From contig JAGRHW010000260.1 in NCBI GenBank assembly GCA_020444765.1, positions 1-5,275 of the forward strand: DNA of 5,275 nt, in the 5' to 3' direction. The notes beneath the pieces are model-generated. The model saw only the letters and a list, made by a program, of their open reading frames with translations, had not been told where the DNA came from and ran no database searches. Positions within the stretch are counted from its first letter, which is position 1; the number at the start of each line of letters is the position of its first letter. This document shows, in pieces, positions 1-5,274 of this stretch. Source of the stretch: Gammaproteobacteria bacterium. GTDB taxonomy: Bacteria > Pseudomonadota > Gammaproteobacteria > Granulosicoccales > Granulosicoccaceae. The position numbers were made by a program, and so were the translations under genes.

Positions 1-113
1 ATTTTCCGCTCTATATCCTTGCCCGGATCATTCCAGGGCACAGTCAGTCCGCAGTCACGCCACAGGTTTATCACCGCTTGCTTGTCGCTGTTTTTATAAG
101 GTCTGATTTTCAA
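1..113 (-). CDS. YpeA-like GNAT family N-acetyltransferase, N-terminal part (cut by window edge)
   Basis: Only the first 37 codons are inside the window; the rest lies beyond position 1. The translation begins MKIRPYKNSDKQAV and continues with LWRDCGL, then PWNDP and DIERK. From family knowledge, the start I/V-R-x-Y/F, the LWxxC segment and the PWNDPxxDIxRK block are the N-terminal signature of YpeA-type GNAT proteins, small cytoplasmic enzymes that transfer an acetyl group from acetyl-CoA; the acceptor of YpeA is not known to me. The acetyl-CoA binding loop would fall outside the window. The frame is closed upstream by TAG at 149-147 with no ATG between, so the start must be non-ATG. TTG at 113 is chosen because a GGAG Shine-Dalgarno sequence lies 8 bases upstream and the protein then begins where YpeA homologues begin. 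The gene is divergent from the lipoprotein gene. The family call is fairly secure; whether the gene is intact cannot be seen. Confidence 0.8.
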   Translation of the reverse strand, partial: MKIRPYKNSDKQAVINLWRDCGLTVPWNDPGKDIERK

Positions 114-120
114 ATCCAGC

Positions 121-125
121 TCTCC
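121..125 (-). promoter_or_regulatory. Ribosome binding site deciding the TTG start of the acetyltransferase gene
   Basis: Read on the minus strand the sequence is CGGAGAGCTGGAT followed by TTG. GGAGA is a good match to the anti-Shine-Dalgarno sequence, with 8 bases between GGAG and the TTG codon. No ATG or GTG is available in frame between the upstream TAG and the conserved part of the protein, so this site supports initiation at TTG. Confidence 0.65.
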
Positions 126-220
126 GTCCGGGCTTTTCGAAGATGACTAACTTAGCGTAATATCGAACAGCCCGCCACCCGCAGCGGACAACTGCCCCGC
201 TGACCGACGACACGGATCGA

Positions 221-262
221 TACAATTACAAGCCCGTCAAACCCACCGAACCCTGAATTGTA
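221..262. repeat. 7-bp inverted repeat TACAATT / AATTGTA, possible operator
   Basis: The arms are TACAATT at 221-227 and AATTGTA at 256-262; they are perfect reverse complements 35 bases apart centre to centre. The right arm lies just upstream of the candidate lipoprotein promoter. It could be a paired binding site for a regulator, but arms this short can arise by chance in AT-rich DNA, and the 28-base loop makes a useful RNA hairpin unlikely. Confidence 0.25.
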
Positions 263-269
263 AAGCTGA

Positions 270-298
270 TTGCCCGTTCATTACTTAAGTGCTATTAG
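270..298 (+). promoter_or_regulatory. Candidate sigma70 promoter for the beta-helix lipoprotein gene
   Basis: TTGCCC at 270-275 (4 of 6 matches to TTGACA) is followed after exactly 17 bases by TATTAG at 293-298 (4 of 6 matches to TATAAT). Transcription would begin near 305, giving a leader of about 40 bases that holds T-rich sequence and the AGGGA ribosome binding site at 336-340. Both boxes are imperfect, so this is a prediction only. Confidence 0.4.
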
Positions 299-346
299 TT
301 ATTTTTTGCTTTTTTATTCACTGCATCCATCTCACAGGGAACCGCT

Positions 347-2119
347 ATGCCGACTATGGAATCCGTCAATCACGGCTTGAAATCTTGTCGCTCTACTCAT
401 TCCAGAACCTTTTTTATTGCCTTGTTCTTGCTGGTGCTCTTCACCATGGGCGCTTGCAGCAGTGACTCGGACTCAACGAATACGTCCGGCTCTTCGGAAA
501 ACACCGACAATAACGGCGACCAGCCCTCGACCACTGAAACGATCGAACCAGACAGCCATGAGGATGAAAGCGACTACACCTGGGACAGCGCGGACGAAGT
601 ATTGATCTCACTGGATACCACGTCGATCAGCGTCAACGGTGCAGGGGCGACGGTCAGTGACACGCGCGTTACCATCGAATCCGCCGGTACCTACCGGCTC
701 AGCGGCACCCTGGGTGACGGCCAGATTACGGTCGACACCGATGACAAGGAAGTCGTACGGCTGATCTTCGATGGCATCAATATCGCCAATTCCACCAGCG
801 CCGCGGTCAATATTGCAAGCGCGGAGAAAACCGTCATTCTGCTTGAGCAGGGAAGCGACAATTTTATTTCGGATGCACTGAGCTATGTCTACGACGATCC
901 CGAAGAGGACGAACCCAATGCCGCGCTGTTCAGCGATGACGACCTGACGATTTTCGGCACCGGCTCACTGACGGTTAACGCAAGATATAACGACGGAATT
1001 GCCAGCAAGGACGGGCTGTTGATCAAAGGCGGCACCATCAACGTCACTGCCGAGGACGACGGCATCCGCGGCAAGGATTACCTGATCATTGAGAACGGCA
1101 ACTTTACAATCAATTCTAACGGCGACGGACTGAAGTCCGATGAGGACGAGGATGCCGAACTTGGTTATATCTCGATCGCAGGCGGCAGCTTCGACATTAC
1201 CGCCAATCAGGGCGACGCAATACAAGCCGAGACCAATCTGCAAATCGAGGACGGCGAATTTACGATCCTTGCTGGTGACGGCCATACCCTGTACACCGAA
1301 ACCGACCCCGATTCGAAAAAAGGCTTGAAGGCCGGGGCCAATCTGTTTATCGAAGGCGGTTCGTTTTCAATCGACGCCGCTGACGATGCCGTGCATTCGA
1401 ATAATGGCATCACCATCGATGGCGGTACGTTCGAGCTTGCGACCGGCGACGACGCCATGCATGCCGATGGCGCACTGGAAGTCAATGACGGCAGCATCGA
1501 TATCGACACCTGCTACGAAGGACTCGAAGCGGTTACCATGACACTCAACGGCGGCACGATCACCGTCTCGTCGAACGACGACGCCATCAACGCCGCCGGC
1601 GATGCCGGTGAAAACAGACTTTATATTCATGGCGGTGATATCACGGTCTATGCCGAAGGCGACGGTATCGATGTCAACGGCGCGATGGAAATGACCGGCG
1701 GTACCGTGCTGGTTCACGGCCCGATCACCAGTTTCAACGCCGCACTCGATTACGATGCGACATTCAGCATCTCCGGCGGCCTGCTGATCGCCGCCGGCAG
1801 TTCGCGGATGGCGCAGACGCCGGGATCATCGTCGAGCCAGAATTCGCTGGAAGTCACCTTCGGCACCGACCAAGCGGCCGGGCAGCTTTTTCATATCCAG
1901 GGCAGCGGCGGCGAGATCGTGACCTTCGCTCCGGCCAAGGCCTACCGCTCGCTGGTCTTCTCCTCGCCCGAGCTGCATAGCGGCTCAAGCTATTCGATCT
2001 ACACCGGCGGCAGCTCGACCGGCACCGAGGCCGGCGGTTTGTATGAAGGCGGCAGCTACTCGCCGGGCAGCCTGTATGCCGACTTTACCGTCAACAACAC
2101 GATTACGGTTGTCGACTGA
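347..2119 (+). CDS. Carbohydrate-binding beta-helix lipoprotein, Cthe_2159 family
   Basis: This encodes a 590-residue exported protein. Residues 1-20 are a long basic n-region, 21-33 a hydrophobic core, and MGAC at 34-37 a lipobox with Cys37 as the lipidation site. M at -3 is less usual than L. Ser at +2 predicts outer-membrane sorting. Residues 38-78 are a Ser/Thr/Asp/Glu-rich spacer. From about 85 to 480 the chain is built from beta-helix rungs of about 22 residues with turns such as DDGIRG, GDDAMHA and NDDAINA, and the family-type motif CYEGLEA at 389-395. A Gly/Ser-rich C-terminal part (about 498-590) includes YRSLVFSSPEL. This layout matches the Cthe_2159 family (Pfam PF14262 from memory), whose Clostridium thermocellum founder is a calcium-containing beta-helix that binds cellulose and polygalacturonate. 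Binding rather than catalysis is inferred; the ligand here is unknown. ATG 347 is chosen over ATG 356 because AGGGA lies 6 bases upstream of it. The CotH- and VTC-type neighbours I recall for some relatives are absent. Confidence 0.88.
   Translation: MPTMESVNHGLKSCRSTHSRTFFIALFLLVLFTMGACSSDSDSTNTSGSSENTDNNGDQPSTTETIEPDSHEDESDYTWDSADEVLISLDTTSISVNGAGATVSDTRVTIESAGTYRLSGTLGDGQITVDTDDKEVVRLIFDGINIANSTSAAVNIASAEKTVILLEQGSDNFISDALSYVYDDPEEDEPNAALFSDDDLTIFGTGSLTVNARYNDGIASKDGLLIKGGTINVTAEDDGIRGKDYLIIENGNFTINSNGDGLKSDEDEDAELGYISIAGGSFDITANQGDAIQAETNLQIEDGEFTILAGDGHTLYTETDPDSKKGLKAGANLFIEGGSFSIDAADDAVHSNNGITIDGGTFELATGDDAMHADGALEVNDGSIDIDTCYEGLEAVTMTLNGGTITVSSNDDAINAAGDAGENRLYIHGGDITVYAEGDGIDVNGAMEMTGGTVLVHGPITSFNAALDYDATFSISGGLLIAAGSSRMAQTPGSSSSQNSLEVTFGTDQAAGQLFHIQGSGGEIVTFAPAKAYRSLVFSSPELHSGSSYSIYTGGSSTGTEAGGLYEGGSYSPGSLYADFTVNNTITVVD
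980..1675 (+). repeat. Coding repeats: ten acidic-turn rungs of the beta-helix
   Basis: Within the lipoprotein, residues 212-443 carry ten copies of an acidic turn of the form (D/G/E)-(D/E)-(G/A)-hydrophobic. The key acidic residue is at 216, 238, 260, 290, 311, 347, 369, 391, 412 and 439. Spacings are 22, 22, 30, 21, 36, 22, 22, 21 and 27 residues. The base period is thus 21-22 residues, roughly one beta-helix turn, with loop insertions before 290, 347 and 439. Each turn is usually preceded by a GG-(T/S/D)-hydrophobic strand such as GGTINV, GGSFDI or GGTFEL. Copies differ at the DNA level, so this is an old, structurally maintained protein repeat, not a recent tandem duplication. The aligned acidic side chains are plausible calcium ligands. 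Confidence 0.8.
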
Positions 2120-2150
2120 CGAGAAAAGACCGGGCATCAAACACAACACG

Positions 2151-3422
2151 CTAAAGATGAAAAGGAATGTAAAGCGCGATATTCGGCATGAAGTACACCG
2201 CCAGCAGGCATCCGAGCATGATCAGGATAAACGGCCAGACACCTTTGACGACATCCGCGGAGGAGCCGCCTGAGACCGCTTGTATAACGAACAGATTGAG
2301 ACCGACCGGCGGTGAGATCAACGCGCATTCGATCATGATGACAAAGATAATACCGAACCAGATCGGGTCTATGCCCATCGCACCGAGTGACGGATACAGC
2401 ACCGGCATCATGATCAGTAGCATGGAAATCGATTCGAGGAAAAACCCCATGATCAGCAGAATTACACAAACGGCAAAGATAAACACACCGACTTCCGTGA
2501 TGTTCTCGCTGACCAGCATGGAGATATCCTGCGGGATCTGATACAGCGTAATCGCCTTGCCGAACACCTTGGCACCGGCCATGATCAGAAAGATGGTGAC
2601 CGTTGTTTTCATGGCGCTGACGGCCGAAGCCTTGAGCTTGGCATAGCTGAAGGTGCGCAGCGCCAGCACGATAATCAGCGAGGCCGCCACGCCGATCGCG
2701 GCGGATTCGGTCGGCGTGAACACGCCTGTATAAATACCGCCGATAATCACGATCGCCAGAACGACTACCGGCAGGGCGCGGATGCTGGCGTGTTTACGTT
2801 CCTGCCAGCTCGCCTTGTCGCTGGGCTGGTAGTTCTTGCCAAAACGCGCATAAAGAAAGCTGTAGACGATAAAGGCGAAGGCCATCAACAAGCCCGGCCC
2901 CGCACCGGCGAGAAACAGGTCAACAATGGATTCTTCGGTAATGACGCCATACACGATCATCGGAATGGAGGGCGGAATCAATATACCAAGCGTGCCACCG
3001 GCGGCAATCAATCCATAAACAAAGGGCCGGTGGTAACCACGATCGGTCATCTCCTTGATAGCGACGCTGCCAATCGTGGCCGCCGTGGCGACCGAGGAAC
3101 CCGAGATGGCCGAGAAAATGGTGCAGGAGGTAATCGTGGCAATCGCCAGCCCGCCGGGCCAGTGACCGACCCAGCTCTGCACCGCGCTGAATAAATCCTT
3201 ACCGACACCACCGTTGAGCAGAATATTCGACATCAGCAAAAACAGCGGCACGGACAGCAGCACAAAACTGTCGAACGAAGAATGAATGGCAAGCGGCGCC
3301 ATCATTGGAGAAAAATCCGCCAGCAACAGCATGGCGAGGCCGAGGGCGCCGAGCGCAAACGCGACCGGAATACCGATCAGCAACATAAACAACAGGGAAA
3401 AAAGAATAAGCGTCAGCGTCAT
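2151..3422 (-). CDS. dctM: TRAP transporter large permease subunit DctM
   Basis: This 423-residue, almost wholly hydrophobic protein is the ion-coupled transport subunit of a tripartite ATP-independent periplasmic (TRAP) transporter in the inner membrane. Family signatures are visible in order: an N-terminal LIGIPVAFALG (15-25), SGSSVATAATIGS followed by IKEMTDRGY (107-130), GILIPPSIPMIVYG (146-159), GIYTGVFTPTESAAIG (229-244), and ISPPVGLNLFV (369-379). The two helix-loop regions with SGSS and PPVG correspond to the re-entrant hairpins that form the Na+ and substrate sites in characterised relatives. About eleven to twelve hydrophobic segments are present, and the length is typical of the family (about 425). 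ATG 3422 shares its A with the dctQ stop (TGATG), which indicates translational coupling; only a weak AAGAGA precedes it by 10 bases. It is the last gene of the operon and ends in TAG. Confidence 0.96.
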   Translation of the reverse strand: MTLTLILFSLLFMLLIGIPVAFALGALGLAMLLLADFSPMMAPLAIHSSFDSFVLLSVPLFLLMSNILLNGGVGKDLFSAVQSWVGHWPGGLAIATITSCTIFSAISGSSVATAATIGSVAIKEMTDRGYHRPFVYGLIAAGGTLGILIPPSIPMIVYGVITEESIVDLFLAGAGPGLLMAFAFIVYSFLYARFGKNYQPSDKASWQERKHASIRALPVVVLAIVIIGGIYTGVFTPTESAAIGVAASLIIVLALRTFSYAKLKASAVSAMKTTVTIFLIMAGAKVFGKAITLYQIPQDISMLVSENITEVGVFIFAVCVILLIMGFFLESISMLLIMMPVLYPSLGAMGIDPIWFGIIFVIMIECALISPPVGLNLFVIQAVSGGSSADVVKGVWPFILIMLGCLLAVYFMPNIALYIPFHL

Positions 3423-3985
3423 CAGATCGAAATCTCTTCTCTTTCCCGTTCGGCGCCGGCGAACACCAGAAACAACTCGCTGACAGCCTGCACCGCAAGC
3501 AGACCGAAACCGACGGGAATAGCACTTTTGGTTGCCCAGAGAGGCAGACCGAGCATACTGGCGGTTGCCGACCCCATGACGACCGACTCCTCCACCAGTT
3601 CATAACCATAAAACGCCACAATACAGGCAAACACGGCGACAACCAGCAGCGCCAGACCCTCGGCCAGTCTGGCCGCCGTCGGACCAAGATGATTGATAAG
3701 GATATCGATGCGGATCAGCGCGTTGTGTTGCAGCACCCAGCTGGCGCCAAGACAGGTCGCCCAGATCTGACAGAGCAGGGAGATATCTTCCGCCCAGATG
3801 GTCGGCGCATGAAACACATAACGCGCCACCACTTCATAGGTAATGATGACGGCGATAAGGCTGAACAGGATAGCCGAAAGCCGCCCGCAGGCGGTCACGA
3901 TATGATAGTTCAGGCGCACCCAGCGCGAGGGATGGGCGGCCCGCCAGGGGATCAGCCCGGCAGACTCCACTTCATTGTGGGACAT
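3422..3985 (-). CDS. dctQ: TRAP transporter small permease subunit DctQ
   Basis: This 187-residue inner-membrane protein is the small subunit that associates with DctM and helps dock the substrate-loaded binding protein. Four hydrophobic segments are visible at about 28-49, 68-87, 107-128 and 150-175. DctQ family motifs are EVVARYVFHAPTIWAEDIS (51-69, the conserved RYxF and W-x-E-(D/E) elements), IRIDIL (91-96), and LPLW followed by IPVGFGLL (147-163). An N-terminal cytoplasmic tail of about 25 residues and a charged C-terminal tail (GAEREREEISI) frame the membrane domain. The start at ATG 3985 has an AAGAGA-like ribosome binding site 8 bases upstream. It follows dctP after an 82-base gap containing a hairpin, and its stop overlaps the start of dctM by one base. 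It is separate from DctM, not fused as in SiaQM-type transporters. Confidence 0.94.
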   Translation of the reverse strand: MSHNEVESAGLIPWRAAHPSRWVRLNYHIVTACGRLSAILFSLIAVIITYEVVARYVFHAPTIWAEDISLLCQIWATCLGASWVLQHNALIRIDILINHLGPTAARLAEGLALLVVAVFACIVAFYGYELVEESVVMGSATASMLGLPLWATKSAIPVGFGLLAVQAVSELFLVFAGAEREREEISI

Positions 3986-4017
3986 GATACGAATCTCTTT
4001 TCTTTAAACGCGGAAAC

Positions 4018-4044
4018 GCCAGGGGCGGCTATGCCACCCTTGGC
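4018..4044 (-). terminator. Strong intergenic hairpin between dctP and dctQ (attenuator or 3' stabiliser)
   Basis: On the minus strand GCCAAGGGTGGC and GCCGCCCCTGGC pair across an ATA loop. This gives a 12-position stem with one A-C mismatch and one G-U wobble, the rest being mostly G-C pairs. It begins 23 bases after the dctP stop codon. The bases that follow (GTTTCCGCGTTT) are only mildly T-rich, so it does not look like a full intrinsic terminator. Partial termination, or protection of the dctP message from 3' exonucleases, would both raise DctP above the membrane subunits, as expected for a periplasmic binding protein. Confidence 0.6.
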
Positions 4045-4067
4045 ATTTTCCGGTTGATCGCAAAAAC

Positions 4068-5057
4068 TCAGAGGCCCTTGGCGGCATCCACAACCTGCTG
4101 ACCCAGCGGGCCTGCATTATTGAGGAAGTTCTCCAGTACGGGCTGGGTTTTTTCACGCCAGACGGCGACGTCTTCATCACTCAGGTGAACCACCGTCATT
4201 TTTGATTCGGCATCGGCGATCGCTTCACTTTCGAGCGTCTGGATTTTCTCGCGCAGCTGTTTTTCGACTTTACGCGCCGCCGCGGTGAGTATTTCCTGCT
4301 GCTCGGCCGTCAGTGACTGCCAGGTCTTTTCGTTGATGATGGTCAGAAACTCGATGTCCGCGTGATTGGTCAGCGTGAGATAATCCATCACCTGATAAAG
4401 CTTGCGCGGACCCACGGCGGTCACGCCCGTCATGCCGGCGTCAACGGTGCCGCGCTGATAGGCGAGAAACTGCTCGGAACCGGCCATGGAAGTCGGCGCC
4501 GCGCCAACGGCTTTGGCAAACTCACCGAGCGTTTTACCAAAGACCCGGACCTTCATGCCTTCCATGTCGGCCGGGCGCTTGACCGGCTTGTTTTTGGAAA
4601 GCAGCGCAACGCCACCATAAGCCTGCCACCAGAGCGGGCGGGCGCCGGTCTTGAGAATCTCGGCGTCGAGCAGTGAACGCACCGGGCTGTCCGGCGTGGT
4701 GGCGGCATCGACCTTGTCGGTGCTGGGGAACATAAACGGTACATAGAACACATCGACGGCGGGGATTGTTCCGGCCAGCTGGGTCAGGCTGAGAACACCC
4801 ATTTCGATGGCGCCGGAAGTGACGGCCTGGTGAACCTCACTGTCTTTGAAAAGCTGGGCGGCCGGAAAAATATTGATGTTGAGATCGCCGCCGCTGCTGC
4901 TCTCCACTTCGTTTTTAAAGTCGACGAGGTTTTGCCCGAGGTGATGCGTCAAGGGCAGTTGCAAGGTTACCCGCAGCGTGGTCTCGGCCACGGCGGGCAA
5001 TGCCAGAGTCAAAGCGGCGAGCAAAACGCCCGTACGGAAGATGTTTCCTGATTTCAT
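4068..5057 (-). CDS. dctP: TRAP transporter periplasmic solute-binding protein DctP
   Basis: This 329-residue protein captures the transported solute in the periplasm and delivers it to DctQM. A Sec signal peptide is clear: basic start MKSGNIFR, hydrophobic core 10-20, and AVA-E cleavage after residue 24. DctP family features follow: IFPAAQLFKDSEVHQAVTSG (63-82), FYVPFMFPS (104-112), PLWWQAYGG (141-149), and GMKVRVFG (167-174) with Arg171 at the position of the conserved arginine that binds the substrate carboxylate. Next come AVGAAPTSM and EQFLAYQRGTVDAG (195-208), then a long C-terminal helix (about 250-285). Many C4-dicarboxylate DctPs have DGQEN after the ALQxG(V/T)V motif; here it is DAGMTG, so the ligand need not be a C4-dicarboxylate. 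The start at ATG 5057 is supported by an AGGA ribosome binding site 7 bases upstream. It is the first gene of the operon. The family call is secure; the substrate is unknown. Confidence 0.95.
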   Translation of the reverse strand: MKSGNIFRTGVLLAALTLALPAVAETTLRVTLQLPLTHHLGQNLVDFKNEVESSSGGDLNINIFPAAQLFKDSEVHQAVTSGAIEMGVLSLTQLAGTIPAVDVFYVPFMFPSTDKVDAATTPDSPVRSLLDAEILKTGARPLWWQAYGGVALLSKNKPVKRPADMEGMKVRVFGKTLGEFAKAVGAAPTSMAGSEQFLAYQRGTVDAGMTGVTAVGPRKLYQVMDYLTLTNHADIEFLTIINEKTWQSLTAEQQEILTAAARKVEKQLREKIQTLESEAIADAESKMTVVHLSDEDVAVWREKTQPVLENFLNNAGPLGQQVVDAAKGL

Positions 5058-5105
5058 GATTGTTTCCTGTTATAGATTATGACTGTCAAGTTGTATTACG
5101 AGAGT

Positions 5106-5129
5106 TACTAATCACCGTGCTCATTAGTA
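5106..5129. promoter_or_regulatory. 24-bp operator-like palindrome upstream of dctP
   Basis: TACTAAT (5106-5112) and ATTAGTA (5123-5129) are perfect 7-bp inverted arms around a 10-base spacer, 48 bases upstream of the dctP start codon. The arrangement, with half-sites 17 bases apart centre to centre, fits a dimeric regulator on one face of the helix and is well placed to control the transporter operon. No regulator gene is in the window. As an RNA hairpin it would be AT-rich with a 10-base loop and no T tract, so a terminator for the upstream gene is less likely. Confidence 0.4.
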
Positions 5130-5141
5130 TGGGGTCAGGTC
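5130..5141. repeat. TGGGGTCAGGTC motif, possible dispersed-repeat remnant
   Basis: The 12-mer TGGGGTCAGGTC resembles, from memory, the core of short dispersed repeats found near REP-associated (RAYT/IS200-like) transposase genes in gammaproteobacteria, often continued by TTG. Here it is followed by CCGCGCC and lies between the palindrome and the stop of the upstream partial ORF. There is only one copy in the window, so repeat status cannot be shown here. Confidence 0.3.
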
Positions 5142-5154
5142 CCGCGCCTGTATC

Positions 5155-5274
5155 CTACGTGGATTCCTCACATTGCGCCATCAACGCCTGCACTGCGGGC
5201 GACAACGGCCGCGTTTCGGTTCTCGGTCCGGCTTTGCTTACCTGGCCGGGTACGTCATGACCGAGCAGCGCCGG
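5155..5274 (-). CDS. Possible C-terminal end of an unidentified upstream gene (cut by window edge)
   Basis: On the minus strand a stop-free frame enters from the right edge and ends at TAG (5157-5155), giving 39 residues that begin PALLGHDVPGQ and end with LSPAVQALMAQCEEST. About two thirds of its codons end in G or C, which fits coding sequence of this genome. I do not recognise the family. Its orientation matches dctPQM, from which it is separated by 97 bases. A short stop-free stretch in GC-rich DNA may be chance, and a plus-strand frame is also open here, so this is tentative. Confidence 0.3.
   Translation of the reverse strand, partial: PALLGHDVPGQVSKAGPRTETRPLSPAVQALMAQCEEST

Larger units (their letters stand above)
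114..346. other. Divergent intergenic region between acetyltransferase and lipoprotein genes
   Basis: These 233 bases separate two divergently transcribed genes and must hold both promoters. The half near the acetyltransferase gene is GC-rich and contains a small stem (CAGCGG at 182-187 pairing with CCGCTG at 197-202). The half near the lipoprotein gene is AT-rich, with two runs of six T at 302-307 and 310-315. A 7-bp inverted repeat, TACAATT (221-227) and AATTGTA (256-262), flanks a 28-base spacer. I see no convincing ORF. I also found no clear promoter for the acetyltransferase gene: a TTGACG-like element on the minus strand near 238 lacks a -10 box at normal spacing. Confidence 0.6.
5058..5154 (-). 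promoter_or_regulatory. Leader and presumed promoter region of the dctPQM operon
   Basis: This region should hold the operon promoter. A perfect TTGACA is present on the minus strand (5089-5084), and -10-like CATAAT and TATAAC follow closely, but spacers of about 2 and 9 bases are too short for a sigma70 promoter. With 17-base spacing the -10 position would fall on the ribosome binding site. I found no sigma54 GG-N10-GC type element. The AGGA ribosome binding site for dctP is at about 5065-5068. The region also holds the 24-bp palindrome and the TGGGGTCAGGTC motif. Confidence 0.35.

Noticed and set aside
182..202. CAGCGG...CCGCTG stem in the left intergenic region as a terminator or small RNA
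   Set aside because: Only 6 base pairs, no T tract, and both neighbouring genes point away from it, so neither needs a terminator there.
1367..1717. Long minus-strand open frame inside the lipoprotein gene, and similar ones at 889-1509
   Set aside because: These mirror the GC-rich Gly/Asp repeat codons of the plus-strand gene, have no recognisable domains, and overlap each other; the plus-strand frame has full family support.
2090..2116. Hairpin GTCAACAAC...GTTGTCGAC at the 3' end of the lipoprotein gene, which on the minus strand pairs over 9 positions with one G-U, as a terminator for dctM
   Set aside because: The 9-base loop, moderate stem and absence of a T tract on either strand make it weak, and it lies inside coding sequence. 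No convincing terminator is visible for either convergent gene.
3199..3687. 162-residue minus-strand frame spanning the dctQ-dctM junction
   Set aside because: It is an out-of-frame reading of two genes with clear TRAP permease motifs; its Arg/Ser/Cys-rich composition is not that of a real protein.
5061..5089. TTGACA at 5089-5084 (minus) as the -35 box of the dctP promoter
   Set aside because: At a 16-18 base spacing the -10 box would be GGAAAC, GAAACA or AAACAA on the ribosome binding site; the TATAAC present is only 9 bases away. It is not a valid sigma70 pair.
5060..5260. 66-residue plus-strand frame at the right edge
   Set aside because: It starts inside the dctP leader without a good ribosome binding site, has no recognisable motif, and crosses the palindrome and the repeat-like motif.
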